This document shows, piece after piece, positions 1 to 7,705 of a stretch of DNA of 21,370 bases. The notes under the pieces were generated by a model that had not been told where the DNA came from, ran no database searches, and worked only from the letters and a program-made list of their open reading frames with translations. The position numbers and the translations under genes were made by a program. Numbering within the stretch: the first letter of the stretch is position 1; every line of letters starts with the position of its first letter. The stretch is from a virus: the IMG/VR virus record IMGVR_UViG_3300037808_000947, positions 1 to 21,370 of that record; one strand, given 5' to 3'.

Positions 1-252
1 ATGGTCCGCGCGAAACCCGGAGAGGGAGTCCTCTCCACATCCGGGGTCGCCGCTGCGGGGGGCCCTGGAGGGGTGGACGCGCTCAACGCCGGGAGAGGCT
101 CCTCGGGAACGACGGTCAACGTGATTCGATTCGGGACCCGGACCACCGAGGCCATCTCCCACCAGCAACTCCAGAGCCGGACGGGCACTATGCAAGGCGC
201 ACTTCGGGCGGTCCGTCCGAAGGTTGGCCGGTCCATCCCGGGCAGGAGGTAG
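1..252 (+). CDS. Phage tail tape-measure protein, C-terminal fragment (5' end outside window)
   Basis: The frame is open from the first base, so the ATG at base 1 is probably an internal Met codon and the gene is cut by the window edge. The segment KPGEGVLST followed by a Gly/Ala-rich stretch and GVDALNAGR resembles the conserved C-terminal tail of siphophage tape-measure proteins, where a GEGVL motif precedes a LNAG/LNRG motif. Tape-measure proteins set tail length and line the tail tube. The stop lies 3 bp before the next start, whose ribosome-binding site overlaps this gene's end, so the two are translationally close. A following large tail protein and tail-hub gene fit the usual siphophage order. 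Family assignment rests on this short C-terminal signature only. Confidence 0.6.
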   Translation: MVRAKPGEGVLSTSGVAAAGGPGGVDALNAGRGSSGTTVNVIRFGTRTTEAISHQQLQSRTGTMQGALRAVRPKVGRSIPGRR

Positions 253-255
253 GTC

Positions 256-3200
256 ATGGGCACGAAGTTTGACGCACGAGGAGCCCGATACCAGGGCGTT
301 TCCCGTCTAGACCCCCGCTGGACCAACTCCCGGGTCCGGGCCATCGGGGCGAACCCCTACGACTCCGATTACACGCAGCAGGGGAACCGTGCGGGCATCC
401 CGGAGGCCCAGGAGACCTCCTCCCTCGCCCTCAAGGCCGCAGGGCCGCAGGGGACCCTGGGGGACCTGGAGCTTCTGACCTCCCGGGCAGGCCATCCCGT
501 CCCGGATGCAGCCGGAGCCCTGGTCCGAGACCACGCCCTGGGGGACTCGGCCACTCAATACCTCGGCCACGATGGCTATCAGGTGGTCACCGGATGGGAC
601 GGCTCCATCCGATACGAGACCGGAGGGGGCATCTCCCCCGCCGTCCCGGTCATTCGCCTCCTGGACGGGGACCTCCTCCTGGTGGAGTACGACGGAAACA
701 GGGTCACCCACAAGTCCTGGAGGATGGACGCGGACACCGGAGCATGGGCGAACGTCAATACCTCGACCCTAGTCCCGGGCTCCTCCGGCATCACCGAGGC
801 GGAACACGCCCTCCTCCAGTTGCCCTCGGGGCGGGTCTTGTACTTCTTTACAGACCAGAAGGCCCTCCAGGTTCATGTCCGCTACTCGGACGACAACGGG
901 ACGACCTGGGCGAGCTACGCCACGGCGGCCCTCTCCCGGAAGACTGAGGGGACCATCGAGGCCCTCGCCGTGGCCTACGCTCGCGGGACGGTGGTGCTAT
1001 TCACCACCGAGTCCTCGCCCTCGGCCCTCGGCCAGCCTCAGACCGGCCAGCAGTGGACCAGCCACGACCTCGGGTGTTCGTTCTCGCCGGTCGGGAGCGC
1101 GTGGTTCGCCGCAACGGCATCCCCCGGACCCCAGGAGCGGCCCTCCCACGTCAACCTCGTGGGACTCCTCTCGGGGCAGGTGGCGATGCTCTATTGGTGG
1201 AGGACCGGCGTGGGCACGGAAACGTACTCCTTCCGGCTCCTGGACCCCGCGTCCCCCGGCTACCTCGCGGCCAAGACGGACCTCTACACCGCCACGACGG
1301 CACCGGCCTTCGCGGAGTCCGGCTGTGCGCTGTGGGACGACGAGGACGGGACGCTGTATGCCCTCCTGGAGTTGAAGGCCGCAGCCCCCGCATACACGCA
1401 ACTCCTCCGCTCCCTGGACGGGGGAGCCTCCTGGAAGAAGCAGAAGTCCCCGTCCTACTTCGCGGAGGCCTCCGGGACCCAACGTCCCACGAACTACCGG
1501 GTGGCCTCCACCGGAGGGAGGGCGGCCTGGGTCATGCGGTGGACATCCTCGGAGGCGTCCTCCCCGGAGTCCCTCGGCGTGGCCTACCTCGGCGGCCACA
1601 CCCGGGCCACCGTCGCCTCGGTCGGAGACGGGACCGAGGAGTATGACTCCCGCTCCTTCCTCGGATGGGGCCGAGAGGAGGGGACGGTCACCGGAGACGC
1701 TCGGTGGGGCGGCTGCTGGCTCCCCCTCGCGGGTCCGGCAAGTTCCGGGTGGACCGTCGCGGGAGCAGGCGCGGACGCGATGGTTGCCGCGTCGAAGTGG
1801 CAGGTCACGACCACCGCCAACGAGCGGTACTACTCCCGGGCGGACGTGGCCTCCCGGTCCACCATCCAGGCCGTCGGGGCTGGCTTCCTGGTCACGGTGG
1901 CCTCCGGGGGGTCCCTCACCACGCCCATCGTCGGCATCCGGCTCCGGCTCTCGGACTATGACCAGCCCAGCACGACCAACGCGACCTTCGTCAATGAGGT
2001 CCTGATTAACCTCACCGCCACCGGGTTCCGGGTCTACGACTCCATCTCAGGGGTCCAGCGGGGGGTCGATGTCACCTACGACCTCACCAAGCCGACCTGG
2101 ATTCAAGTCTCCATGAAGGGGGACTCCGCTCAAGGTGAGGCGGCCATCTGGTACGGACGCCCCGAGGGACCCGCGAGGAGGCTCCTGGTCGCCCTGACAT
2201 CCTTCGCCTTCACGTCCGACCACGGAGCCAACCCCACGGACCCCCCCAGGGTCCAGTGGGGGAACATCGCGACCGGCTCGGCTGTCTCTCAGTGGGAGAC
2301 GGTGGGGTTCAACTTCTCGGCCCACGCCTTCCGCCCGAAGCAGGCCGACAACTTCGTATCCTCCTGGACCAACCCCGCCGACCTCCGGGGGCGCGAGTTC
2401 TCGACCCTCCCGGCTCTCCTCCTGGACCGGGTGAAGGTCCAGGCCACGGACGGACCCACGAGGCTCGGGGAGTCCTGGCGCATCAAGGCGCGGCATGACT
2501 ACGGGGTGTCCAACCTGGACCCCCGCCTCTCCCCCTCTCCTCGGGTGCCCTGGAGGTCCGTAGATGACTCCTCCCTCGCCCGCATCGTGTGGGACCTGGA
2601 GGGGGGCCTCTTCACGGATGCCTACCTGGGGAACCACGCCCTACTCTTCATGCTCCTCGGGTGCAACTTCAAGACGGCCCATATCAAGGCCTGGGACGTT
2701 GCCGGTGCGGCCTGGGTGACCCTCGCTACCCTGGATGCCGCCTCCGGTTTCTCCGGGCTCCCCTGGAAGCGTGCGGGCTCAACGGTCCGCCCGGACCTGG
2801 GGACCGCCGGAGCAGGCAAGCGATACCTCTGGAGACATCAGCACGCGGGGGACACCCTCGATATGAATACGGGGGAGACCCCCGTCCACCGCATCCAGAC
2901 CAACACCGAGGGGGCCTGGAGGTCTGACGGCTCCGGGACGGCGAAGACGAAGACGCCGACCGTGTGGCTGGAGAAGGACAACCTCACGGTGGGGACTTCC
3001 GCCTCTGGGGTCTCCGGGGAGATTTGGTGCCGGGACTTCGGCGCCGTCGTCCGGGAGTACGCTGGAGTCTACGAACGGTTCTGTCTGGAGATTCCGGCTC
3101 AGTCCACGGTGGACGGCTACTTCCAAATCGGCTCCTTCTTCGCCGGAGACCTCCTCCCCTTCGCCCAGCAATACGACCTCGGGTGGGTCTGGAGCCGGGA

Positions 3201-3636
3201 GTGGAACGTAGACCTACAGCAGCGGGTGGACGGGACCCGCTCCGTCCGGGTCCTCGGGCCTCGCCGCCGGTCCGTGGAACTCGGCTGGGTCGAGACCGCT
3301 GTACAAGCCCACCAGGAGCAAGCGGACGACCCGGACCCGGATTACCTCTCCTCGGGCACGACGGGGCTACCCATCGCCTCCCGGGGCGATGTCCTCCGGG
3401 CGATGGAGGGCCTCCTGGAGCAGCAAGGAGGACCCTCGGAGCCGCTGGTCTACCTCTCCCGGGTCCCGGAGCAGGCCGCCGGGACCACGGACCCGCTCCT
3501 CCTGACTGACCGGCGCCGATGGCTCTACGGGCGAGTCCAGACGGACCCGAAGACGGAGACCCTGGCCGCTCGCAGCGGGGAGGCCGTGGACGAAGTGGAG
3601 CGGCTCAATCGCATCACCATCGAAGAGGAGGTCTAG
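256..3636 (+). CDS. Large tail protein with sialidase-like Asp-box propeller
   Basis: This 1126-residue protein starts at an ATG preceded by GGAGGT at a good distance. Residues about 110-400 contain sialidase-type signatures: a strand reading PVIRLLDGDLLLVEYDG, then Asp-box-like motifs (S-x-D-x-G-x-T/S-W) at about 210 (SDDNGTTW), a degenerate one near 269 (SHDLGCSF) and one near 387 (SLDGGASW). These are typical of BNR/sialidase-fold beta-propellers. The rest is rich in beta-strand-like segments, Gly, Ser, Thr and Trp, with no transmembrane segment seen. Position between tape measure and tail hub suggests a virion tail-tip or receptor-binding component, perhaps able to bind or cut surface glycans. 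No full set of sialidase catalytic residues was confirmed, so binding without catalysis is equally possible. Confidence 0.65.
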   Translation: MGTKFDARGARYQGVSRLDPRWTNSRVRAIGANPYDSDYTQQGNRAGIPEAQETSSLALKAAGPQGTLGDLELLTSRAGHPVPDAAGALVRDHALGDSATQYLGHDGYQVVTGWDGSIRYETGGGISPAVPVIRLLDGDLLLVEYDGNRVTHKSWRMDADTGAWANVNTSTLVPGSSGITEAEHALLQLPSGRVLYFFTDQKALQVHVRYSDDNGTTWASYATAALSRKTEGTIEALAVAYARGTVVLFTTESSPSALGQPQTGQQWTSHDLGCSFSPVGSAWFAATASPGPQERPSHVNLVGLLSGQVAMLYWWRTGVGTETYSFRLLDPASPGYLAAKTDLYTATTAPAFAESGCALWDDEDGTLYALLELKAAAPAYTQLLRSLDGGASWKKQKSPSYFAEASGTQRPTNYRVASTGGRAAWVMRWTSSEASSPESLGVAYLGGHTRATVASVGDGTEEYDSRSFLGWGREEGTVTGDARWGGCWLPLAGPASSGWTVAGAGADAMVAASKWQVTTTANERYYSRADVASRSTIQAVGAGFLVTVASGGSLTTPIVGIRLRLSDYDQPSTTNATFVNEVLINLTATGFRVYDSISGVQRGVDVTYDLTKPTWIQVSMKGDSAQGEAAIWYGRPEGPARRLLVALTSFAFTSDHGANPTDPPRVQWGNIATGSAVSQWETVGFNFSAHAFRPKQADNFVSSWTNPADLRGREFSTLPALLLDRVKVQATDGPTRLGESWRIKARHDYGVSNLDPRLSPSPRVPWRSVDDSSLARIVWDLEGGLFTDAYLGNHALLFMLLGCNFKTAHIKAWDVAGAAWVTLATLDAASGFSGLPWKRAGSTVRPDLGTAGAGKRYLWRHQHAGDTLDMNTGETPVHRIQTNTEGAWRSDGSGTAKTKTPTVWLEKDNLTVGTSASGVSGEIWCRDFGAVVREYAGVYERFCLEIPAQSTVDGYFQIGSFFAGDLLPFAQQYDLGWVWSREWNVDLQQRVDGTRSVRVLGPRRRSVELGWVETAVQAHQEQADDPDPDYLSSGTTGLPIASRGDVLRAMEGLLEQQGGPSEPLVYLSRVPEQAAGTTDPLLLTDRRRWLYGRVQTDPKTETLAARSGEAVDEVERLNRITIEEEV

Positions 3637-3639
3637 GCC

Positions 3640-5268
3640 GTGGCCTTCGATCTCCGAGACCTCCGGGGAGCCTCCCTGGAGTGGCTCCTGGACCTCCAGG
3701 TGGGAGAGGATGTCCTCCGGCTCGCCGAGAGGCCTCTGGACGCTCCCACGGGTCCCCAAGGGGCTCTGGAGGCCTACCGGGCGGGGCTCGACTTCGCGGG
3801 GCAGGTCGCGGACTCGGTGGACCCGTTCGCGGATACCCCCTCCTCGCGCCGAGTGGACATCACGGCATACCTCCCGGATGACCTGGACCCCGCCGACCTC
3901 GTGGAGCGGGGCTTCGACTTCTCCGCAGCCCGGGGAGTCCTTTGGCTCTGGAGCCCCCTCACCGGGACGCTGGAGGTGGTGGTCTCCGGCGTGGTCCGGG
4001 GCGTGGAATACGGGCAGACCGGGGAGCCTCTCACCTTCTCGCTGGAGGAGGTCCAGGAGGACGACTCGGCGCGGTTCCCTCCGGCGGACGCCCGGGTCAC
4101 CACGACATCCTGGCCCAACGCGACCGACAAGGCCCTGGGGGAGCGTTATCCCTGGGTTATCGGGGAGCCTGGGACCACCGGGGCCACCGGGGCCTTCCCC
4201 TCTCCCGCCCTCTTCGTGAACTCGACCACGGACGTTCTGCTGGTCGCCGGTCACATCGTCGCAGCCTCGGCGGTCTGGGTCATCAACGACACGGACTCCA
4301 CCGCCGCCTCCGTCGCCGTCTTCAACGCTCGGGACGGCGTGGGGCGAGCCGTCTCGGTGGTGGACCTGACGGCCTCCGGGGTCACGGTGGATGTGGACGC
4401 GGATTACTTCGTCTCGTGGGGCTCCAGCGGAGGAGGTCTCCAGCGCGAGGACGGGAGCCTCCTCGTGGGGGCGGGGGATGTCCTGGAGTGGATGCTGGGT
4501 CACTCCTCCCTCCGGCTGGACCGAGGGAGGACCGCAGCGGCCTCGGTGTTCCTGGATACCTTCCGGCTGGACACCGTTATCTCAGCGAGCCCGGACGCTC
4601 GGTTCGCTCCCTGGGACTGGATCGTGGACCACCTCCTCCCCATCCTCCCGGTGACCGTCCGGCCCTCCTCGGATGGGTTCGCTCCGGTGGTCTGGCGATT
4701 CGATGCCACGGCGGACATGGCCGTGGGCCACCTGGAGGTCTCGCCCTCCCCTCGGGCCGCTCTCCGGTCCGCCGTCTCCTTCTCCTCTCGGGACTCCGTG
4801 GCGAATGAGTTGACCCTCCACTACGCCCAGAATCCTCGGGCCAAGGCCTACCGCAAGCGGTCCGTCTTGACCGGGGACCCCATCACGGCAGAGGCGGACC
4901 CGGATGCGAGCCTCAACTTGTACTGCGTGGCCTCCCGCTCCCGGTATCGGGACCCCTACGGGCAACCGGAGACGGTCCCGCTGGAGGAGTCCTCCGAGGT
5001 CATCTGGTCGGACGCGACGGCTGCGGCAGTGCTAGCGTGGTGGGCGCAGAGGCACGCCCTCCAGGCCCGCCTCGTGGGCTACACGGCGGACCTGGAGATG
5101 GCCGGGAGCCTGGAGCCGGGGGATGTGGTCACGGTGACTCACCCCGCCCTCTCGTGGGCCTCCAAGGTGTTCCTCGTGGAAGAAGTTGTCCGCACCACTG
5201 CGGACGGGGTAGACATCGACTTGCGGGCGGTCGAAGACCTCGCCCAAACTCGGAAGGCCACACCATGA
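3640..5268 (+). CDS. Tail hub / tail-tip structural protein
   Basis: The gene starts at GTG 3640, three bases after the previous stop, with GAGGAGGT as ribosome-binding site. The 542-residue product has no membrane segment. Around residue 165-190 it carries GERYPWVIGEPGTTG, a Tyr-Pro-x-x-x-Gly turn resembling siphophage central tail proteins. Near the C-terminus the stretch LEPGDVVTVTHPALSW, followed by VFLVEEVVRT, resembles the beta-rich domain of tail-hub proteins that ends with a change in local coordinate or ligand-binding loops. Location just after the large tail protein and just before lysis genes supports a distal tail or hub role. It overlaps the next gene by 4 bp (ATGA). The exact family is not certain; a minor tail protein is the main alternative. 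Confidence 0.55.
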   Translation: MAFDLRDLRGASLEWLLDLQVGEDVLRLAERPLDAPTGPQGALEAYRAGLDFAGQVADSVDPFADTPSSRRVDITAYLPDDLDPADLVERGFDFSAARGVLWLWSPLTGTLEVVVSGVVRGVEYGQTGEPLTFSLEEVQEDDSARFPPADARVTTTSWPNATDKALGERYPWVIGEPGTTGATGAFPSPALFVNSTTDVLLVAGHIVAASAVWVINDTDSTAASVAVFNARDGVGRAVSVVDLTASGVTVDVDADYFVSWGSSGGGLQREDGSLLVGAGDVLEWMLGHSSLRLDRGRTAAASVFLDTFRLDTVISASPDARFAPWDWIVDHLLPILPVTVRPSSDGFAPVVWRFDATADMAVGHLEVSPSPRAALRSAVSFSSRDSVANELTLHYAQNPRAKAYRKRSVLTGDPITAEADPDASLNLYCVASRSRYRDPYGQPETVPLEESSEVIWSDATAAAVLAWWAQRHALQARLVGYTADLEMAGSLEPGDVVTVTHPALSWASKVFLVEEVVRTTADGVDIDLRAVEDLAQTRKATP

Positions 5269-5540
5269 ACGAAGACCACAAGCCCAAGCTGGACGGGTCC
5301 ATAAACATCCCGACCCTCGTGACCCTAGTCGGGCTCCTCGTCGCCCAGGGGCTCCTCCCGTCCGGGGACTCCAAGGCCATCGCTGAGGAGGCCGTGGGTG
5401 TCCACGCCCAGGTCCTCCATGACGGCTCCGTCCCCCTCCAGACCTACGAACTGGAGAAGGCTCACGACCGGGAGACGATGGCCCGGATTGAGGGCAAGCT
5501 GGACGATGTGGCCAAGGAAGTTTCGGCTCTCGCCAAATGA
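5265..5540 (+). CDS. Small membrane protein with coiled coil, candidate holin
   Basis: The ATG at 5265 overlaps the preceding stop in an ATGA junction, and the gene's own stop overlaps the amidase start in the same way. The 91-residue product has one hydrophobic segment at about 13-32 (IPTLVTLVGLLVAQGLLP) and a C-terminal charged helix at about 61-90 with heptad-like spacing (IEGKLDDVAKEV). A single membrane span, small size and direct coupling to an endolysin gene suggest a holin or a lysis accessory protein that lets the amidase reach the cell wall. The order (membrane span first, coiled coil last) is opposite to XhlA-type proteins. No sequence family was recognised, so the holin call is from context and topology. 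Confidence 0.6.
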   Translation: MNEDHKPKLDGSINIPTLVTLVGLLVAQGLLPSGDSKAIAEEAVGVHAQVLHDGSVPLQTYELEKAHDRETMARIEGKLDDVAKEVSALAK

Positions 5541-5989
5541 GCGGCCCGACTCTCCTGGTCCTCCACCACACCGCCAGCCCCGCCTCATGGCGACGGGAAG
5601 ACGTACTCCGAGCGCACAAGGCCAGGGGCTTCCGGGACGTTGGCTATCACGAGCTTGTCTGCTACTCCCCCGAGGAGGGAGCCCACATCGAGCAGGGTAG
5701 GCCTCACGACCTGGACGACGAGTGGGAGCCCTGGGAGATGGGAGCCCATGTCAAGGGGTTGAATACCCACTCCTGGGGTGCGGCCCTCGTCGGGAACTAC
5801 GAAGAGGAGGAGCCCCCGGAGGAGCTTCTCAGGGCTGCGGCGGTCCTTTTCGCCTCCCGGTGTCTCCAGTGGCAACTCGACCCGATGGAGGCTATCCGAG
5901 GCCACCGGGAGCTAGCCGCGACCCTCTGCCCTGGGAAGTTCGTGGACCTCGGCTGCTTCCGTCGCCGGGTCGCGTCTCTGTTGCGCTAG
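5537..5989 (+). CDS. N-acetylmuramoyl-L-alanine amidase (endolysin)
   Basis: The 150-residue protein matches the amidase_2/PGRP fold, cutting the bond between N-acetylmuramic acid and L-alanine in peptidoglycan. Visible landmarks are LHHTAS at 9-14 (first zinc His), VGYHEL at 35-40, GAHVKGLNTHSWG at 69-81, VGNY at 85-88, GHRE at 122-125 (zinc His123) and LCPGKF at 130-135 (zinc Cys131). Spacing of the His and Cys ligands is close to that of T7 lysozyme, and length is also similar to it. There is no signal peptide or separate wall-binding domain, so export would need the holin-like neighbour. The start overlaps the upstream stop by ATGA. A hairpin follows the stop codon. Confidence 0.93.
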   Translation: MSGPTLLVLHHTASPASWRREDVLRAHKARGFRDVGYHELVCYSPEEGAHIEQGRPHDLDDEWEPWEMGAHVKGLNTHSWGAALVGNYEEEEPPEELLRAAAVLFASRCLQWQLDPMEAIRGHRELAATLCPGKFVDLGCFRRRVASLLR

Positions 5990-5993
5990 GCCC

Positions 5994-6012
5994 CCCAGGA
6001 GGGCATCCTGGG
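5994..6012. other. Hairpin after amidase gene
   Basis: A perfect 7-bp inverted repeat, CCCAGGA and TCCTGGG, encloses a 5-base loop five bases after the amidase stop and just before the ribosome-binding site of the next gene. There is no T-rich tail, so it is not a standard intrinsic terminator. It could stabilise the upstream message end or modulate translation of the next gene. Confidence 0.4.
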
Positions 6013-6027
6013 CGACCTGGAGACCTC

Positions 6028-6492
6028 ATGGCCCGACTCAGACCGTCCAACGTCGTCCGCAACCCGCCCACCGGAGAGACTCGGGTGGCCGGTTGGTCCT
6101 ATGTGACCGTGGCTTTCGGGCCTCCCCCTAACCCGCTCAAGACGCGGGCGGGAGTCCACCACGCGGTCCACTGGAACAAGGTCCGTGAGATGCTCCGACC
6201 CTATGCGTTCCAGGAGGTCGAAGGCTCGGCGGTGGTCCTGGGTCACGGAGACGGCTCGGTCATCACGTTCCGGTCCCGGGGAGAGTCGAAGCTCCCGGAG
6301 CCGGTCCAGAAGTGGCTCCAGAAGACGGAGCCCAAGGGGTTCGCGGAGGCGTCGAAGATTGCCAAGGGCGCCGCGAAGTTCCTCGCGGCCATCGCCAAGC
6401 TGTTCGGGGTCCCGCAGTTGGGAGCCATCGCAGCCGGGGCGACCGTTGCCCTGGGGGCTCTAGACGCGGTACTGGACGACGACGAGGGTTAG
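6028..6492 (+). CDS. Unknown protein with C-terminal hydrophobic domain
   Basis: ATG 6028 was chosen because GGAG lies a few bases upstream; the frame stays open further upstream but would run inside the amidase gene. The 154-residue product has a polar N-terminal region and a strongly Ala-rich hydrophobic or amphipathic C-terminal region at about 112-149 (KFLAAIAKLFGVPQ, then LGAIAAGATVALGALDAVL), ending in an acidic tail DDDEG. Placement directly after the endolysin makes a second lysis protein, such as an antiholin or pore-forming protein, plausible. No family was recognised. It is the last gene of the rightward tail and lysis block, and its stop overlaps the stop of the convergent minus-strand gene. 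Confidence 0.7.
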   Translation: MARLRPSNVVRNPPTGETRVAGWSYVTVAFGPPPNPLKTRAGVHHAVHWNKVREMLRPYAFQEVEGSAVVLGHGDGSVITFRSRGESKLPEPVQKWLQKTEPKGFAEASKIAKGAAKFLAAIAKLFGVPQLGAIAAGATVALGALDAVLDDDEG

Positions 6493-7049
6493 CCCTGGAC
6501 CGCCTCCACGAGCCACTCAGCGAAGGCCGGGGGGGTGATGTGGCGGTTCTTTTTCGGAACACATAGCCGGTCACCCCGGCGGCTCCGGCTCTGCCCGAGT
6601 ACATGGGTTGCGATGCGAGCCGGGGGGAGCGGGGGGAGGCTCCTCGGGTCCACATCCACGAAGAACAGCCACGTTCGCTTCTTCATCTGGTGCCCGAAGT
6701 CCACCTGATTGACCGCAAGAGCCCACTCCCTGGGGGCGAAGGTTGGCACCGCATGGAACGGCGCCGGAAGGCCGCACTCCCTCCACAAGACGGAGCCCTC
6801 CGGGTGTTCCAGAACCCCACCCCACCGCCGCACCTGGGCGACACCGACCGGGGAGAGGCTCGCGTCTTGGTGCTTACAGTTCCACCGCAGCTTGCCCCAG
6901 GGGCCGCAAGGGGGATGTGCAACCACCCTCCAGGGTCCGGGGTACGTCTTCGCATCCCGCTCGACCCCCCAGCACAGGTCTCGACCCACCAGCCCCGGAT
7001 AGGGGCCGCTCTCGGGGTCAACGTACAGGGCGGCAACGGTGCGCCTCAT
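6489..7049 (-). CDS. Putative divergent DNA cytosine-5 methyltransferase-like protein
   Basis: ATG 7049 is chosen because it overlaps the previous stop (ATGA) with GGAGG just upstream; an in-frame upstream ATG would overlap the neighbour heavily. The 186-residue product shows AHPPCGPWG at 44-52, GGVLEHP at 77-83, VDFGHQMKKRTWLF at 116-129 and TPPAFAEWLV at 172-181. These order like C5-methyltransferase motifs: IV (Pro-Cys catalytic loop), VI (Glu), VIII and X. Such short PPC proteins occur in other phages and are often left as hypothetical. Motif I is not canonical (YVDPESGPYPG), so activity on cytosine is inferred and a different nucleotide-modifying role remains possible. It is the last gene of the minus-strand recombination block. 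Confidence 0.6.
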   Translation of the reverse strand: MRRTVAALYVDPESGPYPGLVGRDLCWGVERDAKTYPGPWRVVAHPPCGPWGKLRWNCKHQDASLSPVGVAQVRRWGGVLEHPEGSVLWRECGLPAPFHAVPTFAPREWALAVNQVDFGHQMKKRTWLFFVDVDPRSLPPLPPARIATHVLGQSRSRRGDRLCVPKKNRHITPPAFAEWLVEAVQG

Positions 7050-7255
7050 GCCTCCTCCAGCGACTCGGGCCGGGACCTGAACTCGACCCACACCGCGAGC
7101 CCGTCCCGTTCGATTAGCTTGAGGAGGCCCTCGCAGTCATCACACGCGATGAACTCCCCAAGGGCTACCTCCTCCCGGGGAGCGGCCCAGGCCAGCCGGT
7201 TGATAGTCGCCGCGCAGCATCGTCGGGCGCTGGTGCAGGTGTCTTCGATGTTCAC
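7046..7255 (-). CDS. Small Cys-rich protein of unknown function
   Basis: The start is taken as GTG 7255, which overlaps the upstream stop in a GTGA junction, matching the coupling style of the neighbours; an upstream in-frame GTG at 7279 is the alternative. The 69-residue product contains an N-terminal group of cysteines (DTCTSARRCCA) and a central CDDC pair within FIACDDCEGLL. Together these could bind a metal ion, but this is only suggested by spacing. No family was recognised. It sits between an HTH/zinc-ribbon protein and a methyltransferase-like protein, with 4-bp overlaps on both sides. Confidence 0.65.
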   Translation of the reverse strand: MNIEDTCTSARRCCAATINRLAWAAPREEVALGEFIACDDCEGLLKLIERDGLAVWVEFRSRPESLEEA

Positions 7256-7533
7256 CCGGCGACCTGGACCCGGAGCCACTCCCCGCAGCCGGTACAGAGG
7301 ACCGACGCTCGGGCAGGCCGCACCATGTAGCTCTTCCCGCAGGGCTCGCAGATACCCACCCTGGCTCCGGGAGCCTTCCTCCGGCGAGCTTGGGCCGAGG
7401 GGATACCCAACGACCTCCTCTGGTAACTGATAGCCCCCTCGGTGACCCCGAGTTGGGCGGCAATCGCAAGGTCTGACCAGACTCCCTCGGGGTCCTGGTC
7501 CAGGATGCGCTTGACACGCTGGCGGGTATTCAT
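7252..7533 (-). CDS. HTH and zinc-ribbon DNA-binding protein
   Basis: ATG 7533 has GGAGA a few bases upstream. Of 93 residues, about 18-45 form a helix-turn-helix (SDLAIAAQLGVTEGAISYQRR), resembling Sigma-70 region 4 or MarR-like recognition helices. Residues 62-83 hold a CX2C-X14-CX2C pattern (CEPC and CTGC), a probable zinc ribbon. Both parts suggest a DNA-binding regulator of phage genes. The gene is preceded by a 172-bp leader with an unusual amount of predicted RNA structure, so its expression may be controlled after transcription. It overlaps the next gene by 4 bp. The DNA target is unknown. Confidence 0.75.
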   Translation of the reverse strand: MNTRQRVKRILDQDPEGVWSDLAIAAQLGVTEGAISYQRRSLGIPSAQARRRKAPGARVGICEPCGKSYMVRPARASVLCTGCGEWLRVQVAG

Positions 7534-7556
7534 CGGTCTCTCCGTGCGCCGTTAGC

Positions 7557-7696
7557 CGCTCCGGTGGAGCGTTGCCCGTCCCTCGCCTTCGTGGCGGTGG
7601 TGCGTGAGGGACTCCCCACCCCCAGGAGGAGGGGTGAGGAGGGGACCGCAGGAGATGGGCGGCGAGGTCTGCGGTCCCCAGGAGGAACCTCGCCGC
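7557..7696 (-). ncRNA. Structured leader: pseudoknot plus three hairpins
   Basis: The intergenic stretch 7534-7705 separates the end of the DUF669-like gene from the start of the HTH/zinc-ribbon gene, both on the minus strand. It contains two interleaved perfect inverted repeats forming an H-type pseudoknot (stem 1: 7641-7651 with 7669-7679; stem 2: 7659-7668 with 7687-7696). Three further hairpins follow in the transcript: 7617-7622 with 7631-7636; CGCC/GGCG at 7584-7596; CGCTCC/GGAGCG at 7557-7571. No T-rich run follows, so it is not an ordinary terminator. The strand is assigned because both flanking genes are on minus. It could be a leader element, a message-end protector or a processed small RNA. 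Confidence 0.45.
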
Positions 7697-7705
7697 TTCT
7701 CGTGC

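Noticed and set aside
3367-4503. A 378-residue open frame on the minus strand within the tail genes
   Set aside because: It lies opposite two well-supported tail genes, has low-complexity Arg/Gly/Pro/Glu composition and no motif; GC-rich DNA commonly gives such antisense frames.
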